Source: Haloechinothrix halophila YIM 93223 (GTDB lineage: Bacteria > Actinomycetota > Actinomycetes > Mycobacteriales > Pseudonocardiaceae). Taken from it: a DNA stretch of 64,000 nt. The notes beneath the pieces are model-generated. The model saw only the letters and a list, made by a program, of their open reading frames with translations, had not been told where the DNA came from and did not search any database. Every line of letters starts with the position of its first letter. Positions within the stretch are counted from its first letter, which is position 1. The position numbers and the translations under genes are program-made. The stretch is from the NCBI RefSeq assembly GCF_000504245.1, contig NZ_KI632509.1, positions 1,735,723 to 1,799,722 of the forward strand. The letters are read 5' to 3'. Below, piece after piece: positions 36,774-46,241 of this stretch.

Positions 36774-37112
36774 ATGAAACGGACAATAGTGGCAGCGGCG
36801 GTGGCCGCCCTGACGTTCTCGATGCTCTCCGTAGGGACCGGTGTGTCGCAGGAACTGCCCGAGCACGGACACCTGCTCCTGACCGGGCTCGAGTTCAATG
36901 ATCAGGGCGAGCCGGTCGGCTACAAGAAGTGCCGGGAACTCGCCAACGGGCAAGCGCTGCGCCTCAATGCCCACCATGAGCACCTGCATTTCGGGCGAGC
37001 GGGCGAAGCGCTGTGGAACAACGCGAACAACGCGGTCGTGCCGCTGGCACCGTTCCCCGGCGTCCCCTGGACGAACTGCGAGGAGTTCGCTGCGATCGTC
37101 CTCGGCGAGTAG
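36774..37112 (+). CDS. Small secreted protein of unknown function
   Basis: 112 residues with a classical signal peptide: MKRTIV, a hydrophobic run to about residue 22, then VGTGVSQEL around the expected cleavage. The mature part of about 85 residues has only two cysteines (KKCREL and TNCEEF), which probably form a disulfide, and a His-rich patch HHEHLHFG that could bind metal. GAAGGG precedes ATG 36774. I do not recognise a family. It stands alone between the tRNA-Arg gene and the orphan response regulator. Confidence 0.7.
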   Translation: MKRTIVAAAVAALTFSMLSVGTGVSQELPEHGHLLLTGLEFNDQGEPVGYKKCRELANGQALRLNAHHEHLHFGRAGEALWNNANNAVVPLAPFPGVPWTNCEEFAAIVLGE

Positions 37113-37278
37113 GAAATGGCGGCGCGTCTGGCCGGGCCGACATGGCGATTCGACAGCGGTCGGCGTGCCGACCGCTACTGAATGCTCCTCCAGCCGTAAT
37201 TCCGGGCCGTCTGCGACGTCTCTCTAGGTAGCCTCATCACACTATCGAGGGGCCCGTATGACGAGTCGGAGGAGTGCA

Positions 37279-37932
37279 ATGATCAGGGTGATGTTCGCGG
37301 ACGATGAGGAACTCGTTCGCGCGAGTCTGCGCACGATGTTGTCGGGCGCCGACGGCATCGAGGTCGTTGCCGAGGCCGCGGACGGCGGTGCGGCGGCCGA
37401 GGCGGCGCGACTGCATCACCCCGACGTCGTGCTGCTCGACATCAAGATGAGCGCGGCGGACGACGGCCTCCAGGCGCTACGCACGATCATGGCACTGCCG
37501 CACCCGCCCGCCGCCGCGATGCTGACGACGTTCGACATCGACGCCTACGTCTCCCGCGCGCTGAGCATGGGCGCGCAGGGATTCCTGATCAAGGACATCC
37601 GCCCCGCGCCGCTGGTGCAGGCCGTGCGAGATCTGGCACGCGGTGGCGCGGTGCTCGACCCAGGTGTCGCCGCGCGGATGGTCCGTGCGCACCGGGACGA
37701 GCAGCGTGCCGCAGAGCCCGCGCGCGAACTGCTCGACTCGCTGTCCGAACGCGAGCGCGAGGTCGTCACCCTGATCGCGCAGGGACTGTCCAACTCGGAG
37801 ATCGGGACGACGTTGTTCCTGTCCGAGGCCACCGTGAAGGGGTATGTTTCCTCCGTGCTCACCAAGATCGGCGCCGCGAACCGGGTGCAGGCCGCGCTGC
37901 TGGCCTACCGAGGCGGGTTACTCGAACGCTGA
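37279..37932 (+). CDS. NarL/LuxR-type response regulator (orphan)
   Basis: 217 residues. Receiver domain with the acidic pocket FADDEE at the start, phospho-acceptor Asp in VVLLDIKMS (about residue 54) and a conserved Lys in FLIKDIRP (about 105). The LuxR helix-turn-helix is at the C-terminus (LSEREREVVTLIAQGLSNSE). ATG 37279 has CGGAGGAG upstream, better than ATG 37258. No histidine kinase is adjacent; the stop overlaps the TRIC channel gene by one base (TGATG), so the two are probably co-transcribed. Confidence 0.92.
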   Translation: MIRVMFADDEELVRASLRTMLSGADGIEVVAEAADGGAAAEAARLHHPDVVLLDIKMSAADDGLQALRTIMALPHPPAAAMLTTFDIDAYVSRALSMGAQGFLIKDIRPAPLVQAVRDLARGGAVLDPGVAARMVRAHRDEQRAAEPARELLDSLSEREREVVTLIAQGLSNSEIGTTLFLSEATVKGYVSSVLTKIGAANRVQAALLAYRGGLLER

Positions 37933-38534
37933 TGCTGGTCGCGCTGGAGATCCTGGGCCTCGTCGCGTTCGCCGCATCGGGTGCGCTCGCCGCGGTGCGC
38001 GCGCGGCTCGACGTCTTCGGCGTCATCGTCCTCGGCCTCACCACCGCGCTCGGCGGCGGCATCATCCGCGACGTCCTGCTCGGCGTCCACCCGCCGACCA
38101 CGCTGCGTACGTGGCCATACCTGACGGCGGGCGCGCTGACCGCCATCCTGGTGTTCGCCTTTCACCCGCAGGTGGCGCGACTGCGGCGTCCGATGCTGGT
38201 CGCCGACGCCATCGGGCTGGGGCTGTTCGCCACATCGGGTACTGGCGTCGCCCTCGCCCTCGACGTCCCGGTCTACACCGCGTGCCTGATCGGCATGACC
38301 ACCGGCATCGGTGGCGGAGCGATCCGGGACCTGCTTGTCGGCGAGATCCCGCTGGTGCTGCGCCGCGAGATCTACGCCCTGGCCGCGTTGTTCGGCGCGG
38401 TGCTCGTCGGTGCCGGGCACCTGGCCGGCCTGCCCGCGACGCCGGTGCTCGCCGGTGCCGCCGCCGTCGTGGTCGCGGTGCGGCTGCTCGCGCTGTGGCG
38501 GCAGTGGCACGCCCCGGTGGCGCGCGAAGCGTGA
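37932..38534 (+). CDS. Trimeric intracellular cation (TRIC) channel family protein (UPF0126)
   Basis: 200-residue integral membrane protein with about seven hydrophobic segments formed by two repeats, each containing the glycine-rich motif: [17 protein letters not shown] (about residues 34-50) and [17 protein letters not shown] (about 118-134). Bacterial TRIC homologues are monovalent cation channels. It is translationally coupled to the preceding response regulator. Confidence 0.92.
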   Translation: MLVALEILGLVAFAASGALAAVRARLDVFGVIVLGLTTALGGGIIRDVLLGVHPPTTLRTWPYLTAGALTAILVFAFHPQVARLRRPMLVADAIGLGLFATSGTGVALALDVPVYTACLIGMTTGIGGGAIRDLLVGEIPLVLRREIYALAALFGAVLVGAGHLAGLPATPVLAGAAAVVVAVRLLALWRQWHAPVAREA

Positions 38535-38580
38535 CCGGCCCTCTCAGGCGCAGCTCAGCCAGCCAGGTAACACTGGGTGC

Positions 38581-39270
38581 ATGCGCATCCTGGTAGTGGA
38601 CGACGACCGGGCGGTTAGAGAATCATTGCGTCGCTCGCTCGAGTTCAACGGTTACACCGTCGACCTGGCCAGCGACGGTCAGCAAGCTCTCGCCGCCGTC
38701 GCCAACGACCGGCCGGACGCGATAGTGCTCGACGTCATGATGCCCCGGCTGGATGGCCTCGAGGTAGCGCGCAGGTTGCGTAGCGGCGGCGACGACCTGC
38801 CGATCCTGGTGCTCACCGCGCGGGACACGGTCTCCGACCGGGTCTCCGGTCTCGACGCTGGCGCCGACGATTACCTGCCCAAGCCGTTCGCCCTCGAGGA
38901 ACTGCTCGCCAGACTCCGTGCGTTGCTGCGCCGCTCCGCCGCCGAGACCGGCGCCGCCCAGGACGTCAAACCGCTCAGCTACGCCGACCTCACTCTCGAT
39001 CCCGTCACCCGCGAGGTGCGCAGAGGCGACCGCGAGATCAGCCTCACCCGCACCGAGTTCACGCTGCTTGAGCTGCTGCTTACCTATCCGAAGCACGTCC
39101 TGACCCGCAGCAGGATCCTCGAAGAGGTCTGGGGCTACGACTTCCCGACGTCGGGCAATGCGCTTGAGGTCTATGTCGGCTACCTGCGCCGCAAAACCGA
39201 GGCGGACGGCGAGCCGCGCCTGATCCACACCGTGCGCGGTGTCGGCTACGTGCTCAGGGAGACGCCGTAA
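38581..39270 (+). CDS. mprA: OmpR-family response regulator MprA
   Basis: 229 residues: receiver ([11 protein letters not shown], phospho-Asp in [20 protein letters not shown], Lys in [19 protein letters not shown]) and winged-helix DNA-binding domain ([17 protein letters not shown]). It is followed directly by the kinase and then by the HtrA-like protease, the same order as Mycobacterium tuberculosis mprA-mprB-pepD, an envelope-stress system; the name rests on that synteny. Confidence 0.92.
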   Translation: MRILVVDDDRAVRESLRRSLEFNGYTVDLASDGQQALAAVANDRPDAIVLDVMMPRLDGLEVARRLRSGGDDLPILVLTARDTVSDRVSGLDAGADDYLPKPFALEELLARLRALLRRSAAETGAAQDVKPLSYADLTLDPVTREVRRGDREISLTRTEFTLLELLLTYPKHVLTRSRILEEVWGYDFPTSGNALEVYVGYLRRKTEADGEPRLIHTVRGVGYVLRETP

Positions 39271-40662
39271 GTGACTGCCGCGGCTCCTCAGGTCAGGCGG
39301 CGGTTCTCGCTGCGGGCCCGCGTCACGCTGCTCGCCGCGGCCTGCGTCGCTGGCGCGGTCGCGCTGGTCTCGCTCGGCGCGTACCTGACCATGCAGGATA
39401 ACCTCTACGAGCAGGTCGACCAGCGGCTGGTGCAGCGTGCGCAGGACGCCGTGCGCACCCCGCCGGTGCGCAACCGGCTGGTGCAGATCCCTGGCGCGTT
39501 CCTGACCAGCGCGGATATTCATATCGGGGTCCTCAACGCGAACGGTGACCTCGCTCATCCTCGTGACGGTCAACCGCCGCCCATCGGGCAAGCCGAGCTC
39601 GACGTCGCGCGGGGAGACGCCGAGTCCTCGCTGCGCACCGACACCGCGACCGGCATGCGCATCGTGGCGCTGTCGTCTGGGCCTGGTCAGGCGATGGTGC
39701 TCGCCCAATCGCTCGCACCGACCGACGAGGCGCTGCGCAAACTCGCCGTGGTGTTGTTCGTGGTCAGCGGCGCGGGTGTGGTGGTAGCCGCGCTGGCTGG
39801 CACCGCGGTCGCGCGGGGTGGACTGCGACCGGTGCAGCAGCTCACGGCAGCGACCGAACGGGTGGCTCGCACCGGCGATCTGCGCCCGATCCCGGTGTCC
39901 GGGGATGACGAGCTCGCCCGGCTCACCTACAGCTTCAACACCATGCTGGCCACCGTCGCCGCCGCGCAGGAACAGCAACGCCAGCTCGTCGCGGACGCGG
40001 GACACGAGCTGCGCACCCCGCTGACGTCGTTGCGCACCAACCTCGAGCTGCTGCTCGCGGCGGAGAAGGCGGACGCGCCAACCTTGTCCGAGGAGGACAG
40101 GACCGAGATCGAGTCGGATATCAAGGCACAGCTCGACGAGGTCACCCAGCTGATCGGGGACCTCGTGCTGCTGGCGCGAGCCGACCAGCCGCGTGCGGAA
40201 CTGGAGCGGGTCGACCTGGTCGAGGTCGTCGAGCGCGCGCTGGACCGAGCGCGCAGGCGCGCCACCGGTGTCGAGTTCGACGTCTCCCTACAGCCGTGGC
40301 AGCTTGTGGGCGACTCGAACGCATTGGAACGCGCGGTGCTGAACCTGCTGGACAACGCGGTGAAGTTCTCGCCACCCGGCGGCTCGGTGCGGCTGGTGCT
40401 GCGCCCGCTCGGCGACGGCACGGCGGTGGTCGAGGTGTCCGACCAGGGGCCGGGCATCGCCGAGGAGGATCTGCCGAAGGTGTTCGATCGCTTCTACCGC
40501 TCGATACAGGCCCGCACGCTGCCCGGGTCGGGGCTCGGCCTCGCCATCGTGAAGCAGGCGGTGGATCGCCACGGCGGCGCGGTGTATGCGGGTAGCGCGA
40601 CAGAAGGCGGGGCGTTGTTCACGATCCGACTACCCGGCCAATCGACGGAACCCGGTGAGTAA
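39271..40662 (+). CDS. mprB: Sensor histidine kinase MprB
   Basis: 463 residues. N-terminal membrane segment (about 16-38), an extracytoplasmic sensor region to about 160, a second membrane segment (VVLFVVSGAGVVVAALAG), HAMP, then the phospho-acceptor His in ADAGHELRTPLTSLR (about 245) and ATPase boxes (LLDNAVKFSPPGG, SDQGPGIAEEDLPKVFDRFY, GSGLGLAIVKQ). GTG 39271 follows the regulator stop without a gap. In mycobacteria MprB senses envelope damage and activates the protease gene downstream. Confidence 0.93.
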   Translation: MTAAAPQVRRRFSLRARVTLLAAACVAGAVALVSLGAYLTMQDNLYEQVDQRLVQRAQDAVRTPPVRNRLVQIPGAFLTSADIHIGVLNANGDLAHPRDGQPPPIGQAELDVARGDAESSLRTDTATGMRIVALSSGPGQAMVLAQSLAPTDEALRKLAVVLFVVSGAGVVVAALAGTAVARGGLRPVQQLTAATERVARTGDLRPIPVSGDDELARLTYSFNTMLATVAAAQEQQRQLVADAGHELRTPLTSLRTNLELLLAAEKADAPTLSEEDRTEIESDIKAQLDEVTQLIGDLVLLARADQPRAELERVDLVEVVERALDRARRRATGVEFDVSLQPWQLVGDSNALERAVLNLLDNAVKFSPPGGSVRLVLRPLGDGTAVVEVSDQGPGIAEEDLPKVFDRFYRSIQARTLPGSGLGLAIVKQAVDRHGGAVYAGSATEGGALFTIRLPGQSTEPGE

Positions 40663-40782
40663 CCTAGCTACGTTGGCCACGGCCGCCGCCGACAGTGCCA
40701 CACTGAGCGTGTGGGCCGATTCACGGCTTAGGCCACAGATTCGTTTCAGGCGACTCTCAGGACCATGCCGCATGGTGGAGAC

Positions 40783-42321
40783 ATGACAGACAACGACCAA
40801 GGCACGCCGAACCCGTGGTCAAGGGATGACAGCTCCGAACCCCATGGCGAGCAGCCCGCACAGGGCCCAGAGCCGGGCTCGCCGGAGCAGGGCTCGCTAG
40901 AGCAGCCCGCGCCGTTCAGGCCTCCCGAGCCGTCTGACCAGCCGGACCAGCCCGCGCCTCCCGAACAGACCGGGCACGGCGCCGAGGGCTACCAGCCGAC
41001 CGCTGAGTACCCCAGGCCCGAGTACGGCGCCGGTTACCAGACCGCACCCGAGTACCCGGCCGCATACGGTGACTACGGGACGTCGTCGGCGGGCGCGCAG
41101 TCGTACGGAACAACGCAGTACGGCACAGCGCAGTACGGCACGGCGCAGTACGGGATGCCGCCGTATGGCGCTGGTCCGCGGAGCACCACGCCGTCGAGCG
41201 TGTATCCGCAGCCGCCGCATCGCCCCGGTCGCCGGTCCAATGCCGGCAAGGCCGTGATTCTCGCGGCTGTCGTGGCGCTGCTCGCTGGTGGTGCGGCCGG
41301 TGGCATCGGCGGGTATCTCGTCGCGTCGGAGCAGAGTGCGCTGTCGGGGGCGACGGAGAACTCGCTCGACCAGCCGCGTCCCGCGCGCCAGACCGGCAAT
41401 GCCCCGGACGGCAGCGTCGAGTCGGTCGCGCAGAAGGTGACGCCGAGTGTCGTGCAGATCGAAGTCGCGAGCGCCGACGGCGCTGGTGAGGGATCCGGAT
41501 TCGTACTCACCGACAACGGCTACATCCTGACGAACAACCACGTCGTCGAGCCGGCGGCGGACGGCAATGGTGCCATCCGCGTCGCGTTCGAGGACGGTCG
41601 GCGGGTCGAGGCATCGGTTGTCGGCCGCGATCCGACGACCGACATCGCCGTCGTCAAGGCCGACGGCGTGTCCGGGTTGCAGCCGGTGGAGCTCGGCCGG
41701 TCGGACGACCTCGACGTGGGTGAGCAGGTCGTGGCCATCGGGTCGCCGTTCCAGCTGTCCGGCACCGTGACGTCGGGCATCGTGAGTGCGCTGCACCGGC
41801 CGGTGCGCGCCGGTGGCAGCAGTGGTGACCTCGCCTCCGTCATGGACGCGATCCAGACAGATGCCGCGATCAACCCGGGCAACTCGGGTGGTCCGCTTGT
41901 CGACATGTCGGGCAGGGTCATCGGGATCAACTCCGCGATCTACAGTCCCGGTGGCGGTCTCAGCGGGTCGCGAGCGGGCAACGTCGGTATCGGCTTCGCG
42001 ATCCCGATCGACCAGGCCCGCCGGACGGCGGACGAGATCATCAAGACCGGTAAGGCCACGCAGACCTACATCGGCGCGCTGGTTAGCGACGCGCGTGACC
42101 GTGGCGCGACCATCCGCGAGGTCGAGCCGGACGGTCCGGCCGCGAAGTCTGGTCTGAAGAAGGGCGACGTCGTGATCAAGGTCGGTGACCGGATCATCGC
42201 CGACGCCGACGAACTCGTCGCGTCGATCCGTACCAGGGCGCCCGGCGAGGAGGTCACCTTCACCTTGAAGAACAACGAGACCATCACGGTGACCCTCGGC
42301 GCGAAGTCCGTCGGCGGCTGA
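40783..42321 (+). CDS. pepD: Membrane-anchored HtrA-like serine protease PepD
   Basis: 512 residues. A disordered Pro/Glu/Gln/Tyr-rich cytoplasmic N-terminus (about 1-150) with repeated QYGT units is followed by one membrane helix (about 157-182). The trypsin-like domain has the catalytic triad H253 (TNNHVV), D287 (TDIAVVK) and S368 (GNSGGP). A C-terminal PDZ domain (about 420-512) follows. ATG 40783 has GGTGGAG upstream. Its position after mprAB matches mycobacterial pepD, a periplasmic quality-control protease under MprAB control. Confidence 0.93.
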   Translation: MTDNDQGTPNPWSRDDSSEPHGEQPAQGPEPGSPEQGSLEQPAPFRPPEPSDQPDQPAPPEQTGHGAEGYQPTAEYPRPEYGAGYQTAPEYPAAYGDYGTSSAGAQSYGTTQYGTAQYGTAQYGMPPYGAGPRSTTPSSVYPQPPHRPGRRSNAGKAVILAAVVALLAGGAAGGIGGYLVASEQSALSGATENSLDQPRPARQTGNAPDGSVESVAQKVTPSVVQIEVASADGAGEGSGFVLTDNGYILTNNHVVEPAADGNGAIRVAFEDGRRVEASVVGRDPTTDIAVVKADGVSGLQPVELGRSDDLDVGEQVVAIGSPFQLSGTVTSGIVSALHRPVRAGGSSGDLASVMDAIQTDAAINPGNSGGPLVDMSGRVIGINSAIYSPGGGLSGSRAGNVGIGFAIPIDQARRTADEIIKTGKATQTYIGALVSDARDRGATIREVEPDGPAAKSGLKKGDVVIKVGDRIIADADELVASIRTRAPGEEVTFTLKNNETITVTLGAKSVGG

Positions 42322-42329
42322 CGCCACCG

Positions 42330-42392
42330 CGTCGTGTCCGACGCTCAGGACGTCGTGTCCGACATTCCTGACGTCGTGTCCGACGTTCTGGA
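42330..42392. repeat. Three tandem copies of a 21-bp unit
   Basis: The block CGTCGTGTCCGAC recurs at 42330, 42351 and 42372, an exact 21-bp period, starting just after the pepD stop. The last 6-8 bases of each unit vary. It is not coding in any supported frame. Confidence 0.8.
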
Positions 42393-42487
42393 CACGGCGC
42401 GTCGGCTGACTGGGAGTGAGCTGTAGACGAAGTGGTTGCTATAGCAGCCACGGTGTCTCAAGATCCACTCGCAGCTCGGACTGCTGA

Positions 42488-43369
42488 TCACGCGCGCAGG
42501 CCCATGCGCTCTGGCGCTCCTCGCACCGCGAGGACGTCGCCGAGCGCCTGGGCGAAGCGGCTCTTCGGCGCGTCCGGCGCGACCCGTACGGCGTCCGCCA
42601 TGGTGTCGACATCGGACAGCACAGGCAGATCGGCGATCCGCAGTCCGCGCGCATGCAGCGCGTCGCGGGTGCGATCGCCAGTCTCCGATGTGGACATCGG
42701 CACTCCGGTGAGGGCGGCGGCATGTGCGGGGTCGCGGAGGCCGAGCGCCCACCAGCCGCCGTCGGTCGCGGCGCCAAGGACGGCGTCGACCCGGCTATCG
42801 CCGTCGGCGTGACACACGGCGCCCTGGGCGGGGAACACGACGTCGTGAGTGGGGGACACGACGTCGGGGGCGCGTGCCTCCAGCAGTGCCAGGGCAGCCG
42901 CGAGTCCGTGCGTGGTCACCTGCGGGGTGTCCATGCCAATCTGGAGTACTGGAGCTCCGGGGTGCAGCCGTGCGGCGTCGGCGTGTGCGTTGGCCAGCCG
43001 TTCGCCCAGACCGATGCCGTGCTGCGGGATAACGTCCACCCGCCGGAGGGCCTGCCGTACGTCGGCGGCTAAGTCGCCATCCGCTGGCATGTCCCCGTCC
43101 GCGATCGGCACCCGATCGGACGCCATGCCGCCATCAGAGAGCACCCCATCCGTCGCCATGATCCGATCAGCATTTCCCGCCAGCGCGACGACCACCGGCG
43201 CCCCCGTCGCCCGGGCCGCATCGAGGGTGTCCAGCAGACATGCCGCCGCGAGCAGCGCCGCCTGTGTCGGCGTCGCCGGTGGGCACAGTCGGGTCTTCGC
43301 GAAGCCCGGGATCGGGGCCTTCGCCATGACCAGCAGAAACGGCGTCCTCGCTGGCAAGGGTGCGCTCAC
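42488..43369 (-). CDS. DUF2064 / TIGR04282-type glycosyltransferase-fold protein
   Basis: 293 residues with the nucleotidyl/glycosyl-transferase opening LLVMAKAPIPGFAKTRLCPP (about residues 11-30) and the metal-site region LQIGMDTPQVT (about 139-149) of DUF2064 proteins. It is longer than the usual 200-220 residues owing to two low-complexity insertions, one rich in SDGG/ADGD repeats (about 73-100) and one reading PDVVSPTHDVVFPAQG (about 162-178), whose DNA carries the motif of the 21-bp tandem repeat. It overlaps the GT2 gene by 4 bases, as is common for this pair. The sugar substrate is unknown. Confidence 0.8.
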   Translation of the reverse strand: MSAPLPARTPFLLVMAKAPIPGFAKTRLCPPATPTQAALLAAACLLDTLDAARATGAPVVVALAGNADRIMATDGVLSDGGMASDRVPIADGDMPADGDLAADVRQALRRVDVIPQHGIGLGERLANAHADAARLHPGAPVLQIGMDTPQVTTHGLAAALALLEARAPDVVSPTHDVVFPAQGAVCHADGDSRVDAVLGAATDGGWWALGLRDPAHAAALTGVPMSTSETGDRTRDALHARGLRIADLPVLSDVDTMADAVRVAPDAPKSRFAQALGDVLAVRGAPERMGLRA

Positions 43370-44043
43370 TGCCGCAACACCCGCGTCATGTCGCGTACCG
43401 CGCGTGCCGTGCCGCGCACTGATCCCGACACTTTGGACTCCGTGCCCTTCGCGCGTTCGGCGTAGCGAACGTCGTGTTCCACCACCCGCCAGCCCGCCCG
43501 CTGCGCCTTGACCAGCAGCTCAAGCGGGTACCCGAACGCCCGATCGGCCACGCCTAGCGCGAGCAACAACACCCGGTTCGCGGCCCGCGCTGGGGCGATG
43601 TCGGTGACGTCGAGCCCGTGTCGCCGCAATAGTCGCGCCAGCAAGAGGTTGCCCGCCCGCGCGTGCCACGGCCAGACACCCCGCGCTACCGGCACCCGCC
43701 TGCCGACCGCCAGGTCCGCGGTCCCTGCCAACACAGGCGCGGCCAGCGTGGGCAACTCCGCCGGATCGAGGGAACCATCGGCGTCCAGGAAGCACACGAC
43801 GTCGGTGGTGGCCGCTTCGAGTCCGGTGTGGACCGCCGCGCCGTAGCCCGCGCGCGGCTCGTGCACGACCGTCGCACCCAGCCGCGCGGCGATCTCAGGG
43901 GAGCCATCCGTGGAGCCGTTGTCGACCACCAGCGCGCGATAGCCGTCCGGCAACGCGCCGAGCACGCCGGGCAACGCGGCGGCCTCGTTCAGGCACGGCA
44001 GCACGACGTCGATCTTGTCCACGCCCTCGAAGCTAGCCAGCAT
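43366..44043 (-). CDS. Family 2 glycosyltransferase
   Basis: 225 residues. GT-A fold with IDVVLPCLNEAAALPGVL near the start, the nucleotide-sugar site VDNGSTDGS (about residues 40-48) and the DxD metal motif in VCFLDADGSLDP (about 85-96). Relatives transfer sugars to polyprenyl phosphate or other lipid acceptors. The start may be ATG 44043 or GTG 44022; neither ribosome site is decisive. It is upstream of and coupled to the DUF2064 gene. Confidence 0.87.
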   Translation of the reverse strand: MLASFEGVDKIDVVLPCLNEAAALPGVLGALPDGYRALVVDNGSTDGSPEIAARLGATVVHEPRAGYGAAVHTGLEAATTDVVCFLDADGSLDPAELPTLAAPVLAGTADLAVGRRVPVARGVWPWHARAGNLLLARLLRRHGLDVTDIAPARAANRVLLLALGVADRAFGYPLELLVKAQRAGWRVVEHDVRYAERAKGTESKVSGSVRGTARAVRDMTRVLRQ

Positions 44044-44138
44044 CAGCCGCGTTGGGTAACCCCTGAGCGGATTACCGAATCCTGACGTCCGCCCGGTTCG
44101 GTTACCGTCGCGTGCCTGGTCGGGCTACCGTTCGGGCA

Positions 44139-45524
44139 ATGGCAGTGCCTCCCGCCGCGCCGGACGTCGACTCCGGTGCCGACGCCGACGCGCGCACCTC
44201 ACATCACGGAGGTGCGCGCCGTGACCTGCTCGCCGTCGCGGTCACGGCCGGGCTCGTCGCCACCGCCATCGCGGTTGGTGCCTACCTGAACCGAGCGGGC
44301 TCCGACGTCGTGCTGTGGGCACCCGCCGCTCCGCTCTACGGCCGCTGGGAACCTCGCTTCGGCCTCGCCGCGGTGCTCGCCGCACTGCTCGCGATCGCCG
44401 TCATCGCCTGGGGCCCCGGCCTGGCCGAACGACTTCGCTGGCGGCCCGCGCTCGCGCTCAGCTACGTCACCGCCGTCGGCTGGACGCTCTCGCTCGCCCT
44501 GATCGACGGTTGGCAGCGCGGCCTCGCCGGCCGGCTCGACAACCGCTGGGAGTACCTGGACGAGGTCCCAGGCATCACCGACATCCCCGCGATGCTCACC
44601 GGCTTCACCGACCGCATCCTGCTTGGCCAGCCGGACACCTGGGCGGTACACGTCGCGGGTCACCCGCCAGGCGCGCTGCTGGTGTTCGTGTGGCTGGACC
44701 GCGTCGGCCTCTCGGGCGGCGGCATAGCGTCGCTGGCGTGTGTGCTGGTCGGGGGGCTGATCGCCATCGCCGTCCCGGTCACGCTGCGCACCCTTGGCGC
44801 GCCCGATGCCGCCCGGCGGATGCTGCCGTTCGCGGCCCTGTTTCCCGGCGCGGTGTGGATCGGCGCGTCGGCAGATGGCCTGTTCGCCGGGTACATGGCG
44901 GTGGCCGTCGCGGTGCTCGCGTTCGCGGTCGCGGCGACCGGCCCGCGCCGCGACGTCCTCGCGCTGCTCGCCGGGGTGCTGCTCGGGTTCGGAGTCTTCC
45001 TGTCCTACGGCTTCGTGCTGTTCGGCCCGCTCGCGCTCGCCGTGGTCGCCTACCGGCGCGCATGGCGCGTGCTCCTGGTCGCTGTCACCGGCGCGCTCGC
45101 CGTCGTCGCGGCGTTCGCGCTGGCCGGGTTCTGGTGGCTTGACGGCTACACCACCGTCGTCGAACGCTATTACCAGAACCTCGGCGCGGTGCGGCCGTAC
45201 GAGTACTGGGTGTGGGCGAACCTCGCCGCGCTCGCGATCATGGTCGGGTTCGCGGTGGTTGCCGGGCTCCGCCGCGCCCTTGCCGACCTGCTGCGACGTC
45301 GTTGGCATCCGGTGGTGCTCGTTGTCGCGGCGGCGCTGGTCGCGATCATCGCCGCCGACATCTCCGGGCTGTCGAAGGCCGAGACCGAACGCATCTGGCT
45401 GCCGTTCGCGGTGTGGCTGCTGCCCGCCGTCGCGCTGTTGCCGCGCACCGCGCATCGCTGGTGGCTCGCGGCGCAGGCAGCACTGGCTGTCACGGTGAAC
45501 CTGCTGGTCGGAACGCCATGGTGA
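44139..45524 (+). CDS. Multi-pass membrane protein, GT-C-like
   Basis: 461 residues with about eleven hydrophobic helices, an N-terminal cytoplasmic leader of about 35 residues, and a large extracytoplasmic loop near residues 130-180 (containing DNRWEYLDEVPGITDIP and HVAGHPPGALL). This layout resembles polyprenyl-phosphate-sugar-dependent (GT-C) transferases, but I see no decisive catalytic motif. It is divergent from the GT2-DUF2064 pair, which supports a role in cell-surface glycan synthesis. ATG 44139 was chosen over GTG 44112 for its composition. Confidence 0.62.
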   Translation: MAVPPAAPDVDSGADADARTSHHGGARRDLLAVAVTAGLVATAIAVGAYLNRAGSDVVLWAPAAPLYGRWEPRFGLAAVLAALLAIAVIAWGPGLAERLRWRPALALSYVTAVGWTLSLALIDGWQRGLAGRLDNRWEYLDEVPGITDIPAMLTGFTDRILLGQPDTWAVHVAGHPPGALLVFVWLDRVGLSGGGIASLACVLVGGLIAIAVPVTLRTLGAPDAARRMLPFAALFPGAVWIGASADGLFAGYMAVAVAVLAFAVAATGPRRDVLALLAGVLLGFGVFLSYGFVLFGPLALAVVAYRRAWRVLLVAVTGALAVVAAFALAGFWWLDGYTTVVERYYQNLGAVRPYEYWVWANLAALAIMVGFAVVAGLRRALADLLRRRWHPVVLVVAAALVAIIAADISGLSKAETERIWLPFAVWLLPAVALLPRTAHRWWLAAQAALAVTVNLLVGTPW

Positions 45525-45536
45525 AGGGTGACGTCG

Positions 45537-46241
45537 ATGGGTGAACAACAAGGCAGGGTGCTGGTCGTTGACGACGATGACACGGTGCGCGACGTCGTGC
45601 GTCGTTACCTGGAACGCGCGGGCTTCGACGTCGTCCTCGCCGGTGACGGCGACGAGGCGCTGCGGCAGTTCGCCGCGCGACCGCCCGACCTCGTCGTACT
45701 GGACGTCATGATGCCGGGCAAGAGCGGCCTCGACGTCTGCCGCGAGCTGCGCAAGACCAGCGACGTGCCGATCGTGATGCTGACGGCGCTCGGCGAGGAA
45801 GAGAATCGGATCGCGGGGCTGCAACTCGGCGCGGACGACTACGTCACCAAGCCGTTCAGCCCACGCGAGCTGGCGCTGCGGGTGGCGTCGGTGCTGCGCA
45901 GGGCGCGGTGGATGGCACCGGAACCAGCGCAGCGGGAGCTGTCCGACGGCGATCTGCGGCTCGACCTCGCCGCGCGCAAAGCCACCCTCGCGGGTGCCGA
46001 CCTCGCGCTGACCACGCGGGAGTTCGACCTGCTGGCGTTCTTCCTCAGCCACGCAGGCACCGCGTTCTCCCGCACCGACCTGCTGGCGAAGGTGTGGGGC
46101 TGGGACTTCGGCGACCAGTCCACGGTGACGGTGCACGTGCGGCGGCTGCGGGAGAAGATCGAGCCCGATCCGGCCGCGCCGACGCGGGTGGCGACGGTGT
46201 GGGGCGTCGGATACCGCTATGACCCGGTTGAGCAGCCATGA
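45537..46241 (+). CDS. OmpR-family response regulator
   Basis: 234 residues: receiver domain ([12 protein letters not shown], phospho-Asp in [29 protein letters not shown]) and winged helix with [22 protein letters not shown] 45537 has GAAGGG 8 bases upstream. It is translationally coupled to the histidine kinase downstream and close to the membrane transferase gene upstream, so it may control the surface-glycan block. Confidence 0.92.
   Translation: MGEQQGRVLVVDDDDTVRDVVRRYLERAGFDVVLAGDGDEALRQFAARPPDLVVLDVMMPGKSGLDVCRELRKTSDVPIVMLTALGEEENRIAGLQLGADDYVTKPFSPRELALRVASVLRRARWMAPEPAQRELSDGDLRLDLAARKATLAGADLALTTREFDLLAFFLSHAGTAFSRTDLLAKVWGWDFGDQSTVTVHVRRLREKIEPDPAAPTRVATVWGVGYRYDPVEQP

Noticed and set aside
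42330-42392. CRISPR-like array
   Set aside because: Three 21-bp direct tandem units without spacers and no cas genes nearby; simple tandem repeat.
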